A stretch of 11,951 nucleotides of DNA, taken from the NCBI GenBank assembly GCA_964464385.1, contig CAYXFZ010000076.1, forward strand, positions 1 to 11,951, read 5' to 3'. The number at the start of each line of letters is the position of its first letter. Position 1 is the first letter of the stretch. Position numbers and translations under genes: made by a program. A model generated the notes under the pieces. That model made no database searches and was not told the DNA's origin. It saw only the letters and a program-made list of their open reading frames with translations. Positions 1 through 7,570 of the stretch are shown piece by piece. The DNA is from CAYXFZ01 sp964464385. GTDB taxonomy: Bacteria; Planctomycetota; UBA1135.

Positions 1-2
1 TG

Positions 3-674
3 CACAAGGTGGAACTTCAATCCGGCTCCCAAACGAAAATCTTGGAACTCCCGGATGGCCGGGTTCGGGGCTCTGCCAGCGGAATTGCATCGCCCGTAAG
101 AGACGCGATGGTCTCTCTCGTCCCCCATCAAGAAGCTTCCCCAAACTCCAGCATCCGATCCTCCATTGTGATGATCTCCAGTTCCCTCGGGGGGGAAACC
201 ACCCAAATGTCTTGGCAACCGGGGCAAGGCTCAACACGCACGGACGCCCAAGGGAAATGGGAATTTGAAGATGTTCCGGCTGGCACCTGGAAAGTCGAAA
301 TTCAGGCCAAGGGCTACGTCCGCTGGGAATCCGACCCCTTTGGGCACAATGGCCGAGAAACGCGTGATTTGGGCTTAGCTCAACTTCAAGAGGGTGGCAG
401 TTTGAGTGGGCAGATCTACGGCCTACCGGTCGCAAAGACCAACCTTTGGAACGCTGGGCAGTGGATCTACCTTCGCCACATTGCAGAGAAAGGGGAAACC
501 AACCGAGAATCCCGCTACGGACAAATCCAACCGAATGGAACGTACTTTTTCCGGGATCTGCCACCTGGTCGTTACAAGGTGACGGTTAACGGACCGGACA
601 TCACCAGTTTTTCCAGCAAGGTCGTCACGGTCGGGGAAGGACCCAAGGTTTTGGACATCAGCATGCCTCAATAA
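3..674 (+). CDS. Carboxypeptidase-regulatory-like repeat protein, C-terminal part (5' end outside window)
   Basis: The reading frame is open from the first bases of the window to TAA at 672-674, so this is the 3' end of a longer gene. The GTG at 9 is probably internal. The visible ~223 residues hold two similar beta-sandwich units. The first ends in a stretch TRTDAQGKWEFEDVPAG.W (about 235-290) followed by KVEIQAKGYV. The second has the matching GQIQPNGTYFFRDLPPGRY followed by KVTV (about 520-590). The pattern 'x-D/N-x-x-G-x-(Y/W)-x-F-x-(D/N)-(V/L)-P-(A/P)-G-x-(Y/W)-K-V' is typical of carboxypeptidase-regulatory-like / Cna-B-type domains. These are usually found in secreted or surface proteins, where they act as structural or ligand-binding modules rather than enzymes. 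No catalytic motif is visible. The signal peptide, if any, is outside the window. It ends 61 bp before nqrA and has no evident functional link to it. The fold family is fairly clear; the role is unknown. Confidence 0.75.
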   Translation, partial: HKVELQSGSQTKILELPDGRVRGSASGIASPVRDAMVSLVPHQEASPNSSIRSSIVMISSSLGGETTQMSWQPGQGSTRTDAQGKWEFEDVPAGTWKVEIQAKGYVRWESDPFGHNGRETRDLGLAQLQEGGSLSGQIYGLPVAKTNLWNAGQWIYLRHIAEKGETNRESRYGQIQPNGTYFFRDLPPGRYKVTVNGPDITSFSSKVVTVGEGPKVLDISMPQ

Positions 675-687
675 GGCCCGAAAGTCG

Positions 688-693
688 TAGAAT
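688..693 (+). promoter_or_regulatory. Possible -10-like element upstream of nqrA
   Basis: TAGAAT, preceded by G, sits in the 61-bp gap between the upstream gene and nqrA, 42 nt before the nqrA ATG. It differs from TATAAT by one base. The same heptamer GTAGAAT occurs just before the other 61-bp gap (7556-7562), upstream of cphB. No good -35 hexamer lies at 16-18 bp spacing; TTGGAC at 651-656 is too far away. The call rests on position and recurrence only. Confidence 0.3.
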
Positions 694-735
694 CCCCCCC
701 TCGACGGCCAATCGATCCCCTTCGGAATCCGGTCC

Positions 736-2079
736 ATGTCCGCCCATAACATCCGCCGAGGCTTCGATATTCCGCTCGGCGAACGCGCCGAGGGAACGGC
801 CATCCCGTCCCCTCCCGTGAAGCATGTGGCCCTCTTGCCGCAAGAGGTCCCCGGCATCAAGGTTCGGCTCTTGGTGAAGGAAGGAGAGGACGTGAAGTTG
901 GGCCAAGCCCTGTTCCTGGACAAGCGCGACGAAGGCGCCCCCTTTGGTTCCCCGGCAGGCGGCACCGTGGTGGCCATCCACCGCGGCGAGAGAAGGGCCG
1001 TGCTTGCCATCGTCATTGCCATTGGCGATACGGAAGAGCAGGCCGACATTGGCGAATTGCGTTGGAACACTCGCGAGGACGTGGCTCAGTCCTTGCGCCG
1101 CGCCGGACTTTGGACCCTTCTGCGCGAACGCCCCTTTGACAGGATTCCCATGGCGGACTCGCAACCTGCCGCCTTGTTCATTACCGGCACGGACACGCAT
1201 CCCTTGGCGGCATCCCCAAGGGCCTTGATCGCTGGGCGAGAAGATTTCTTTCGTGCTGGCTTGACGGCCTTGGGGAAACTCGCGCCGCGCACGGTCCTCT
1301 GCACCTCCCCGGAAGACGATTGGTCTGTAGCGACCGTCGAAGGGGTTGCCCTGGAATCCTTCTCTGGCCCACACCCTGCCGGAAATGTGGGGACTCACTT
1401 GCACTTCTTGGAACCGGTGGGCGCCGGCAAATGCGCTTGGCATCTTTCCGCCCAAGATGTTGCCGCCGTAGGCGAACTGGTTTCCTCAGACAAACTCCCC
1501 AAGGATCAAGTCATTGCGATCGGCGGTCCGGCCCTCAGCTTGGGCAAACCGGGCCTGATGCGCACGCGTCGCGGAGCCGCCACATCGGAGTTTTTGGCCG
1601 GCTTGCTACCGCACGCCCCCACCCGCGTGGTCTCCGGTTCAGTTCTCACGGGCGCTACCGCCAATGCCGATACCCCAACTGGATACCTCGGCTCGCGGGC
1701 CCAACAAGTGGTCCTTTTGGACGACCATCCGCCCCGGGATTTCCTGGGTTGGACCAATCCTTTCTTTCGTCGGCATACCTACGCCAACGTGGCCATTGGC
1801 AAATTTTATCGCAAGAGGCACGACTTCGACACGGACCTGAACGGCGGCTATCGTGCCATCGTGCCGATCGGCTCCTGGGAAGAAATCATGCCGCTGGACA
1901 TTTTGCCCACTCCCTTGATTCGTTCCCTCGCCGCCTGCGACCTGGAAGCTGCCGAGCAATTGGGGACGCTGGAACTCGCCGAGGAAGATCTCGCCCTTTG
2001 CGAATACGTGGACCCCTCCAAAACCCCGATCTGTTCCCTGCTTCGGAACATGCTCGAACGGATTCAAAAGGAAGGCTGA
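736..2079 (+). CDS. nqrA: Na+-translocating NADH:quinone reductase subunit A
   Basis: This is the peripheral cytoplasmic subunit of the Na+-NQR complex, which oxidises NADH, reduces quinone and exports Na+. NqrA packs against NqrB near the quinone site. The 447 residues match the family's usual length (~446). Recognisable family features are the N-terminal RRGFDIPL, the lipoyl/RnfC-like stretch around residues 59-76 (LFLDKRDEGAPFGSPAGG), the conserved VVSGSVLTG near residue 300, and the C-terminal CEYVDPSK (about 422-429) followed by LLRNMLERIQKEG. ATG 736 is the only start available, because an in-frame TAG lies at 688-690 with no other start codon between. Its Shine-Dalgarno is weak (GGA at 724-726). 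It is the first gene of the nqr operon, with nqrB beginning 3 nt after its stop. In the C-terminal motif, Asp occupies a place where I recall a second Cys in Vibrio-type NqrA; that is family variation and not a defect. Confidence 0.96.
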   Translation: MSAHNIRRGFDIPLGERAEGTAIPSPPVKHVALLPQEVPGIKVRLLVKEGEDVKLGQALFLDKRDEGAPFGSPAGGTVVAIHRGERRAVLAIVIAIGDTEEQADIGELRWNTREDVAQSLRRAGLWTLLRERPFDRIPMADSQPAALFITGTDTHPLAASPRALIAGREDFFRAGLTALGKLAPRTVLCTSPEDDWSVATVEGVALESFSGPHPAGNVGTHLHFLEPVGAGKCAWHLSAQDVAAVGELVSSDKLPKDQVIAIGGPALSLGKPGLMRTRRGAATSEFLAGLLPHAPTRVVSGSVLTGATANADTPTGYLGSRAQQVVLLDDHPPRDFLGWTNPFFRRHTYANVAIGKFYRKRHDFDTDLNGGYRAIVPIGSWEEIMPLDILPTPLIRSLAACDLEAAEQLGTLELAEEDLALCEYVDPSKTPICSLLRNMLERIQKEG

Positions 2080-2082
2080 CCC

Positions 2083-3267
2083 ATGGCCCTGCGCGACCAA
2101 CTGGCCAAGATTGCCCCGCACTTTGAAAAGGGTGGGCGTCTCGAAAAGTTTTACCCGGTCTGGGAAGCTCTCGATAGTTTTCTCATGACGACGGGGGAAC
2201 GAACTTCGAGTGGCCCTCACATTCGCGACGGCAATGATTTGAAGCGCACCATGATGACCGTGGTGGTCGCCTTGGTTCCCTGCACCTTGTTTGGCATCGT
2301 CAACATCGGCGTGCAATCCCAGCTGGCCGGCGGTGCCAGCATGGCGACAGTGGACTGGCTGGCCGCCGCCCTGCAAGGCCTCGGCATTTTCTTGCCAATT
2401 TATGTCGTCACCTTGGCGGTCGGGGGCACCATCGAAACGATTTTCGCCGTGGTGCGCAAACACGAAATCAACGAGGGATTTCTGGTCACCAGTTTGCTTT
2501 TCCCACTGATCATGCCTCCCACGATTCCGCTGTGGCAAGTGGGTTTGGGCATCGCTTTCGGGACATTGATTGGTAAAGAGGTCTTTGGCGGCACGGGCAT
2601 GAACATCCTCAACCCCGCCCTCACCGGAAGGGCGTTCTTGTTTTTCGCTTATCCCGCCCAAATTTCAGGCGATGAGGTTTGGGTCGCACAACCGGAGGTC
2701 CTGGCAGACGGCTTCTCCGGAGCAACCACCTTGGCGCGCTTCTATGTGGATGGTGCCGGCGCCCTTTCTGATGTTGTCGGTGTCAGCGTGGGACTGGATT
2801 GGTGGACTGTCTTTCTGGGATTCATCCCAGGATCCATTGGCGAAACCTCCACCCTTCTTTGCATGGTCGGTGCCCTCATCCTGGTTGTTTCTAAAGTGGG
2901 ATCCTGGCGCATTATGGTGGGCGTCCTCCTGGGTATGATTGGCATGAGCACCCTGCTGAACGGCCTCAGTCCAACCGACGGGCACTATCTCTCGGTGCCT
3001 GCCCCATGGCACTTTGTCTCCGGCTCCTTTGCCTTCGCCATGGTCTTCATGGCTACAGATCCGGTTTCGGCCGCCCAGACCGACACCGGTCGCTGGATCT
3101 ACGGCGTGCTCATCGGTGTCTTTGGGGTTCTGGTCCGAGTCTTGAACCCGGCCTATCCCGAAGGATGGATGCTCTCCATTCTCTTCATGAATATTTTTGC
3201 TCCCCTGATTGACCACTACGTGGTGCGCGCCAACATTTGCCGCCGGGAGGCCCGTCTTGGACTTTAG
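2083..3267 (+). CDS. nqrB: Na+-translocating NADH:quinone reductase subunit B
   Basis: This is a large integral membrane subunit of Na+-NQR that carries covalently bound FMN and riboflavin and contributes to the Na+ path and quinone site. The 394 residues are slightly shorter than Vibrio NqrB (~415). Family landmarks in order are the N-terminal FEKGGRLEKFYPVWEAL, RKHEINEGFLVTSLLFPLI (125-143), KEVFGGTGMNILNPALTGR (165-183), FFAYPAQISGDEVW (187-200), the flavinylation motif DGFSGATT (209-216) with Thr215 the expected phosphoester-FMN site, GSIGETSTL (250-258), FMATDPVSA (322-330) and NPAYPEGWML (355-364). About ten hydrophobic membrane segments are visible. The start has a strong Shine-Dalgarno (AAAAGGAAGG, 2066-2075) and lies 3 nt after nqrA. 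Its 3' end overlaps the start of nqrC by 11 nt. ApbE, encoded at the end of the operon, is expected to attach the FMN. Confidence 0.97.
   Translation: MALRDQLAKIAPHFEKGGRLEKFYPVWEALDSFLMTTGERTSSGPHIRDGNDLKRTMMTVVVALVPCTLFGIVNIGVQSQLAGGASMATVDWLAAALQGLGIFLPIYVVTLAVGGTIETIFAVVRKHEINEGFLVTSLLFPLIMPPTIPLWQVGLGIAFGTLIGKEVFGGTGMNILNPALTGRAFLFFAYPAQISGDEVWVAQPEVLADGFSGATTLARFYVDGAGALSDVVGVSVGLDWWTVFLGFIPGSIGETSTLLCMVGALILVVSKVGSWRIMVGVLLGMIGMSTLLNGLSPTDGHYLSVPAPWHFVSGSFAFAMVFMATDPVSAAQTDTGRWIYGVLIGVFGVLVRVLNPAYPEGWMLSILFMNIFAPLIDHYVVRANICRREARLGL
3245..3250 (+). promoter_or_regulatory. Shine-Dalgarno that fixes the nqrC start
   Basis: GGGAGG lies inside the 3' end of nqrB, 6 nt before the TTG at 3257. 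It supports TTG 3257 as the nqrC start over the upstream in-frame ATG at 3209. Confidence 0.75.
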
Positions 3268-4015
3268 CAACCGCTACATCCTGGGCTTCACCCTCACCAT
3301 TTGCCTAGTTTGCTCCTTGATCGTATCCACAGTTGCCGTTGGCCTCAAGGATCAACAAATCTTCAACCGCAACCTGGACAAACAAAAAAACATCCTGTTC
3401 GTGTCCGGCTTGGCAGCGGCCGATGAAGTCCTCAGTTCCGACCGCATCACCGAGTTGTTTGGAAATATTGAGACTCTGCAAGTGGATCGAGTTTCCGGAA
3501 AAATACTCCGGACCGTGGAGTTTGGCTCCTACGATGTCGTCAAGGCCGCCAAGGGAGAAGGATCCGAAAAGGTCAAGAACAAGGCTCATGTTTCCAGCCT
3601 GCCAAAGTTCTTGGAAGTCTATCGCATTCGAGCTGAGGGAAAGGAGTGCTGGGTGCTTCCCATTTGGGGCAATGGCCTTTGGTCAACCCTTTGGGGATAC
3701 TTGGCGCTGGAGCCTAACGGAATACTCGTGCGTGGCATCACCTTCTATTCGCATGGGGAAACGGCCGGCTTGGGTGGTGAGGTGGACAATCCTCGCTGGA
3801 AGGAGCTGTGGCCCGGCATGACTGTGTTCGACCCGCAAGGCAATCTCGTTCTCGAGGTAGTCAAAAATGGGAAAGTGCAGGATCCCAGTCGCCAAGTGGA
3901 TGGCTTGGCCGGGGCCACTATTACCAGTGTTGCCGTGACCTACATGTTGGAGGTTTGGCTCGGGGAGAAGGGCTATGGTCCGTTCTTGGCTGGCATTAAG
4001 GGGGCCATCCAATGA
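3257..4015 (+). CDS. nqrC: Na+-translocating NADH:quinone reductase subunit C
   Basis: This Na+-NQR subunit is anchored by one membrane helix and carries covalent FMN in its soluble domain. I place the start at TTG 3257 (252 residues, close to the usual ~257). A GGGAGG precedes it at the right distance, and the protein then opens with a short polar stretch followed directly by the membrane helix (about residues 7-28), as in known NqrC. The longer frame from ATG 3209 would add 16 residues lying inside nqrB. Further landmarks are the conserved VGLKDQQ after the helix, HGETAGLGGEVDNPRW (about 166-181) and DGLAGATITS (215-224), with Thr221 the expected FMN attachment residue. The usual Ser before GAT is Ala218 here. 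The C-terminal LGEKGYGPFL is also typical. It overlaps nqrB by 11 nt and nqrD by 4 nt (ATGA), which suggests translational coupling. Confidence 0.95.
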   Translation: MDFSNRYILGFTLTICLVCSLIVSTVAVGLKDQQIFNRNLDKQKNILFVSGLAAADEVLSSDRITELFGNIETLQVDRVSGKILRTVEFGSYDVVKAAKGEGSEKVKNKAHVSSLPKFLEVYRIRAEGKECWVLPIWGNGLWSTLWGYLALEPNGILVRGITFYSHGETAGLGGEVDNPRWKELWPGMTVFDPQGNLVLEVVKNGKVQDPSRQVDGLAGATITSVAVTYMLEVWLGEKGYGPFLAGIKGAIQ

Positions 4016-4632
4016 GGAAGACACGACAACTCCTGGTGGATCCCCTCCACATTGACAATCCCATCACCCTGCAGGTGTTGGGCATTTGCTCCGCCTTGGC
4101 CGTCACCACTAAACTGGAGACTTCCTTGATATTGTCGGTAGCCACGACCTTCGTCTTGATTGGATCCAATGTCATCATTTCGCTGCTACGTAACAATATT
4201 CCGGGCAATGTCCGCATTATTACGCAGTTGGCAATCATTGCGACTTTGGTAGTCCTGGCTGATGAGATTCTCAAGGCCTTTGTTTACGATATCAGCAAAC
4301 AGTTGACGGTGTTTGTTGGCCTAATTATCACCAACTGCATCGTGATGGGCCGGGCTGAAGCTTTTGCCATGGCCAACCCGCCCTGGAAATCCGCTCTGGA
4401 TGGCTTAGGCAACGCCATGGGCTATAGCCTGGTTTTGATTTTCGTCGGTTTCTTCCGGGAGTTGTTGGGGTCGGGCACTTTACTGGACATCACCGTTCTG
4501 GAAAAAGCCACGGATGGGGGTTGGTATATCCCCAATGGACTCATGGTCTTGTCCCCGGGCGCGTTCTTCCTGATCGGCATCTTTATTTGGATCCAACGTT
4601 CCATCACCCCTTCTCTCAACGAGGACGAATAA
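4012..4632 (+). CDS. nqrD: Na+-translocating NADH:quinone reductase subunit D
   Basis: This is a six-helix integral membrane subunit of Na+-NQR, homologous to NqrE and RnfA/RnfE. The 206 residues match the family length (~210). Hallmarks are DNPITLQVLGICSALAVT (15-32) with Cys26 and TNCIVMGRAEAFAM (107-120) with Cys109. Together with the matching pair in NqrE, these cysteines hold the intramembrane iron centre that passes electrons across the membrane. GFFRELLGSGTL (146-157), PNGLMVLSPGAFFLIG (174-189) and the C-terminal IWIQRS are also typical. The start ATG overlaps the nqrC stop (ATGA), with AAGGGGG 7 nt upstream. Both iron-ligand cysteines are present, so the subunit looks functional. Confidence 0.97.
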   Translation: MRKTRQLLVDPLHIDNPITLQVLGICSALAVTTKLETSLILSVATTFVLIGSNVIISLLRNNIPGNVRIITQLAIIATLVVLADEILKAFVYDISKQLTVFVGLIITNCIVMGRAEAFAMANPPWKSALDGLGNAMGYSLVLIFVGFFRELLGSGTLLDITVLEKATDGGWYIPNGLMVLSPGAFFLIGIFIWIQRSITPSLNEDE

Positions 4633-4636
4633 GGAG
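4631..4636 (+). promoter_or_regulatory. Shine-Dalgarno for the TTG start of nqrE
   Basis: AAGGAG overlaps the nqrD stop codon and lies 8 nt before the TTG at 4645. This supports the non-ATG start of nqrE, whose protein then begins MEFVNLF, as expected for the family. Confidence 0.75.
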
Positions 4637-4644
4637 ATACCCAG

Positions 4645-5256
4645 TTGGAGTTCGTAAACCTTTTCCTTAAAGCTGCCTTCCTCGAAAACATGGCATTGGC
4701 GTTTTTCCTGGGAATGTGCTCCTTTCTTGCCGTTTCCAAAAAAGTGGAAACCGCAATGGGTCTAGGCGCCGCCGTCATGGCGGTGTTGTTGGTCACTGTT
4801 CCTATCAACAACCTGATTTTTCGCTACCTCTTGAACGAAGGAGCCTTGCAGTGGATTTCCTCTGACTTTGCCGATGTGGACCTCAGATTTCTCGGCTTCA
4901 TTGCCTACATCGGCACCATCGCGGCTTCGGTCCAGATTGTGGAAATGGCCATTGATCGCTTTTCTCCCAAACTCTACAACGCCTTGGGTGTCTTCCTGCC
5001 CTTGATTGCAGTCAACTGCGCCATCTTGGGCGCCTCGTTGTTCATGGTGCAACGGGAATACAATCTCACCCAAAGTTTCGTCTTTAGTTTCGGCTCGGCA
5101 TTCGGCTGGTGGTTGGCCGTGCTAGCCCTGGCCGCCGCTCGCGAACGCCTGAAATATTCCAATGTCCCTGCCCCGCTTCGCGGTCTCGGCATCACCTTCA
5201 TCGTCACCGGCCTAATGGCTATGGGCTTCATGCTCTTTGGAGGCATACAACTCTAA
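4645..5256 (+). CDS. nqrE: Na+-translocating NADH:quinone reductase subunit E
   Basis: This is the second six-helix membrane subunit, which pairs with NqrD in inverted topology around the shared iron-sulfur centre. The 203 residues are near the usual ~198. It starts with TTG behind a strong Shine-Dalgarno. Landmarks are the N-terminal FLENMALAFFLGMCSFLAVS (12-31) with Cys25, KKVETAMGLG (32-41), VPINNLIF (52-59), YNALGVFLPLIAVNCAILGA (111-130) with Cys125, SFVFSFGSAFGWW (144-156), REKMKYS-like RERLKYSNVPAPLRGLGITF (166-185) and the C-terminal GFMLFGGIQL. Cys25 and Cys125 correspond to the conserved metal ligands. It ends 3 nt before nqrF. Confidence 0.97.
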   Translation: MEFVNLFLKAAFLENMALAFFLGMCSFLAVSKKVETAMGLGAAVMAVLLVTVPINNLIFRYLLNEGALQWISSDFADVDLRFLGFIAYIGTIAASVQIVEMAIDRFSPKLYNALGVFLPLIAVNCAILGASLFMVQREYNLTQSFVFSFGSAFGWWLAVLALAAARERLKYSNVPAPLRGLGITFIVTGLMAMGFMLFGGIQL

Positions 5257-5259
5257 GCA

Positions 5260-6498
5260 ATGGACTGGACCACCATCGGATTGGCAGTGGCCTTGCTCAG
5301 TGGCACCTTGCTGGCCATGGTCGGCGTTCTTCTTTTTGCCAAGAGCAGACTGGTCCGAAGTGGCAACGTGAATCTGCTCATCAACGGCGACTCCGACAAT
5401 GTCGTCTCTGTTCAGGCGGGCGGCACCTTGCTTTCTACATTGGCAAATCAAAAACTGTTCATTCCTTCCGCTTGCGGTGGCGGCGGCACCTGCGCTGAGT
5501 GCATCGTCAAAATCACGGAGGGCGGTGGCGACCTCCTGCCCACAGAAACGGGCCATATCAATCGTGGCCAGGCCCGCGATGGATGGCGTCTTTCCTGCCA
5601 GGTCAAGGTCAAGGACGACATGAAAATCGAGGTACCGGCCTCCGTCTTTTCCGTCAAAAAGTGGGAGTGTGAGGTGGTTTCCAATCACAACGTCGCCACG
5701 TTCATTAAAGAAATGAATGTGCGCCTCCCCGAAGGCGCAAAGATTGATTTCGTTTCCGGCGACTATATTCAAATGGAAGTCCCCAAACACGACGTGGACT
5801 TCAAGGATTTCGACATCGAAGAAGAATATCGAGAAGACTGGGATCATTTTGACATCTGGCGCTACCGATCCAAGACCACGGAGGTAGTGGAACGGGCCTA
5901 CTCCATGGCCAATTATCCGGCTGAGGGCGACGACTTGGTCATGCTCAATGTCCGCATTGCCACGCCCCCACCGCGCGGCCCCGAGGGCATTCCTCCGGGC
6001 AAGGGATCCAGCTACATCTTCAACTGCAAACCCGGCGACAAGGTCATCCTTTCTGGGCCTTTTGGGGATTTCCACCTCAAGTCCACCGACCGCGAGTGTT
6101 GCTTCATTGGTGGCGGCGCCGGGATGGCGCCCTTGCGTTCGCACATCATGCGGATGCTGAAGACGGATAACTCCAAACGCAAAATTACGTTTTGGTACGG
6201 GGCCCGTTCCGTGCGTGAAATCTTCTACAAGGAGGATTTCGATGCCCTCGCCGCCCAGCACGACAACTTCGAATGGCATATCGCGCTCTCGGAACCTCAG
6301 GCCCAAGACCACTGGGACGGACCGACGGGCTTCATTCACCAAATCGTGCAAGACCAATACCTCTTGAAACACGAGGCGCCCGAAGAGATCGAGTATTACT
6401 TGTGCGGTCCGCCCATGATGAACCAAGCGGTCTTGAAGATGCTGGATGAGCTCGGGGTGGATCCCGAGATGATTGATCTGGACGATTTCGGCGGATGA
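5260..6498 (+). CDS. nqrF: Na+-translocating NADH:quinone reductase subunit F (NADH-oxidising)
   Basis: This is the electron-entry subunit, which oxidises NADH through FAD and passes electrons to its 2Fe-2S cluster and on into the membrane subunits. The 412 residues match the family (~408). Domains in order: one N-terminal membrane helix (about 5-27); a plant-type ferredoxin domain with CGGGGTCAEC (Cys72, Cys78, Cys81) and RLSC (Cys113) as cluster ligands; an FAD domain with RAYSMANYP (212-220); and an NADH domain with GGGAGMAPLRSH (284-295), FWYGARS (311-317) and LCGPPMM (381-387). It ends in the family-typical DLDDFGG. GGAGG at 5239-5243 is rather far (16 nt) from the ATG, so coupling to nqrE translation is likely. 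All cofactor residues are intact. Its stop overlaps the apbE start (ATGA). Confidence 0.97.
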   Translation: MDWTTIGLAVALLSGTLLAMVGVLLFAKSRLVRSGNVNLLINGDSDNVVSVQAGGTLLSTLANQKLFIPSACGGGGTCAECIVKITEGGGDLLPTETGHINRGQARDGWRLSCQVKVKDDMKIEVPASVFSVKKWECEVVSNHNVATFIKEMNVRLPEGAKIDFVSGDYIQMEVPKHDVDFKDFDIEEEYREDWDHFDIWRYRSKTTEVVERAYSMANYPAEGDDLVMLNVRIATPPPRGPEGIPPGKGSSYIFNCKPGDKVILSGPFGDFHLKSTDRECCFIGGGAGMAPLRSHIMRMLKTDNSKRKITFWYGARSVREIFYKEDFDALAAQHDNFEWHIALSEPQAQDHWDGPTGFIHQIVQDQYLLKHEAPEEIEYYLCGPPMMNQAVLKMLDELGVDPEMIDLDDFGG

Positions 6499-7559
6499 TT
6501 CGCCCCGCCGCCCTCCTGCTCGTGGCCTTGGCTGCTTGTGGGGAGGAGCGTCGCGACGCTGTTCCCAACCACACTCTGCGCTTAGCAGGGGCCACGATGG
6601 GCACCTTTTGGAACGCCGCTGTGGTGGCTGGCCCGGAGCGGGAAGAACAGGCCCTAGCTCTCATTGCCAATGCCTTGGCCAAGACTGACCGCTTGATGTC
6701 CACCTGGAAGGAGGAGTCGGATGTGTCCCGGTTTTCCAGGGCACTGGTGGACGAAAAAATAACCCTAGATTCTTGGACCGGGCAGTGCCTTCAACTTGCC
6801 TTGGAAATTGCCGCCGCTTCCCAGGGGGCCTTCGATCCCACGGTCGCGCCTCTGGTCCGAGCCTGGGGTTTCGGGGCCGGGGCTGCTGCTGCCCCTAATC
6901 CTCCGACTGCCACGGAGCTGGCCCTTTTGCGGAAGCGTACGGGGTGGCAGCATCTGCTCCTGGAACAAGCTGAGGAGGGCGTGTTCCTGCTGGCCAAGAG
7001 GGTGCCGGGCCTGGAGTTGGATCTTTCGGCCATTGCCAAAGGTTTTGGCACGGATCGGGCCGCGGATGCACTGACGGCAGCGGGATTCGCAGACTTCCTC
7101 CTGGAAGTCGGTGGCGAAATTGTCGTGCGTGGAAAACGAGCTGATGGCCAAGCCTGGGTTTTGGGTCTGGAACAACCCCAGGATGCCTTGGGTTTTGGCA
7201 GCCAGCTCCACCGCCGCATTTCCTTGCCCGCCGACGGGGCTCTGGCCACTTCCGGAGACTATCGACAATTTCGCATGGAAAACGGGCGCCGCATCTCGCA
7301 CGAATTGGATCCCCGCACGGGTCAGCCCGTCAACAACGGGGTGGCGGTGGTTACTGCCACTGCCCTGGACTGCGCCACAGCGGATGCCTGGGCCACCGCC
7401 CTGATGGTGCTGGGAGGCCCGGCGGGACTCGCCCTCGCCCAAAGCACGCCAACATTGGAGGTTCAATTCTTGATCCGAGAAGAGTCTGGTGATTTCAGCG
7501 CCTTGGCTTCGGCCAGTTTCCCTCCTCCGCTTCCCCAAGATTCGGTCAGCAAGCGGTAG
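6495..7559 (+). CDS. apbE: FAD:protein FMN transferase, lipoprotein ApbE
   Basis: ApbE uses FAD and Mg2+ to attach FMN through a phosphoester bond to a Thr in NqrB, NqrC and related proteins. The 354-residue protein begins with a short lipoprotein signal whose lipobox ends in LAAC with Cys15, so it should be anchored on the outer face of the cytoplasmic membrane. Family motifs in order are GATMGTFW (32-39), DRLMSTWKEESDVSRF (65-80), GAFDPTVAPLVRAWGFG (111-127), LDLSAIAKGFGTDRAAD (175-191), VGGEIVVRG (205-213), ATSGDYRQF (251-259), RRISHELDPRTGQPV (265-279) with the conserved His269, and ATADAWATAL (294-303), which supplies the metal-binding Asp. It overlaps nqrF by 4 nt and is the last gene of the nqr operon. 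Its targets are the GAT motifs in the NqrB and NqrC encoded upstream. Confidence 0.95.
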   Translation: MIRPAALLLVALAACGEERRDAVPNHTLRLAGATMGTFWNAAVVAGPEREEQALALIANALAKTDRLMSTWKEESDVSRFSRALVDEKITLDSWTGQCLQLALEIAAASQGAFDPTVAPLVRAWGFGAGAAAAPNPPTATELALLRKRTGWQHLLLEQAEEGVFLLAKRVPGLELDLSAIAKGFGTDRAADALTAAGFADFLLEVGGEIVVRGKRADGQAWVLGLEQPQDALGFGSQLHRRISLPADGALATSGDYRQFRMENGRRISHELDPRTGQPVNNGVAVVTATALDCATADAWATALMVLGGPAGLALAQSTPTLEVQFLIREESGDFSALASASFPPPLPQDSVSKR

Positions 7560-7562
7560 AAT
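7557..7562 (+). promoter_or_regulatory. Possible -10-like element upstream of cphB
   Basis: TAGAAT includes the apbE stop codon (TAG, 7557-7559) and lies 58 nt before the cphB ATG. With the preceding G it repeats the GTAGAAT found upstream of nqrA. No convincing -35 hexamer is placed correctly upstream. The occurrence partly follows from the stop codon, which weakens it. Confidence 0.28.
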
Positions 7563-7570
7563 GCAGGGCT

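Noticed and set aside
651..693. TTGGAC paired with TAGAAT as a full sigma-70 promoter
   Set aside because: The spacing between the hexamers is 31 bp, far outside the usual 16-18 bp.
675..735. Possible terminator after the first gene
   Set aside because: No stem followed by a T-run is present. The gap is C-rich and only shows a repeated GAATCC, which is too short to mean much.
1320..2126. 268-codon + strand frame overlapping nqrA
   Set aside because: It is Arg/Pro-rich, out of frame with NqrA and without family motifs; an out-of-frame shadow.
1639..2661. 340-codon open frame on the - strand opposite nqrA/nqrB
   Set aside because: It spans the junction of two clear nqr genes, has no recognisable domain, and its composition (Gly, His, Gln rich) is that of a shadow frame.
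3209..3256. Upstream ATG extension of nqrC
   Set aside because: It would add 16 non-conserved residues inside nqrB. TTG 3257 has a properly spaced GGGAGG and gives the expected NqrC N-terminus.
5212..6426. 404-codon open frame on the - strand opposite nqrF
   Set aside because: It lies entirely antisense to a fully recognisable NqrF with all cofactor motifs. The translation shows no family motifs and reflects codon bias on the opposite strand.
736..6498. Rnf complex instead of Nqr
   Set aside because: The gene order A-F, NqrA without RnfC ferredoxin cysteine clusters, and NqrF with its FAD/NADH domains all identify Na+-NQR rather than Rnf.
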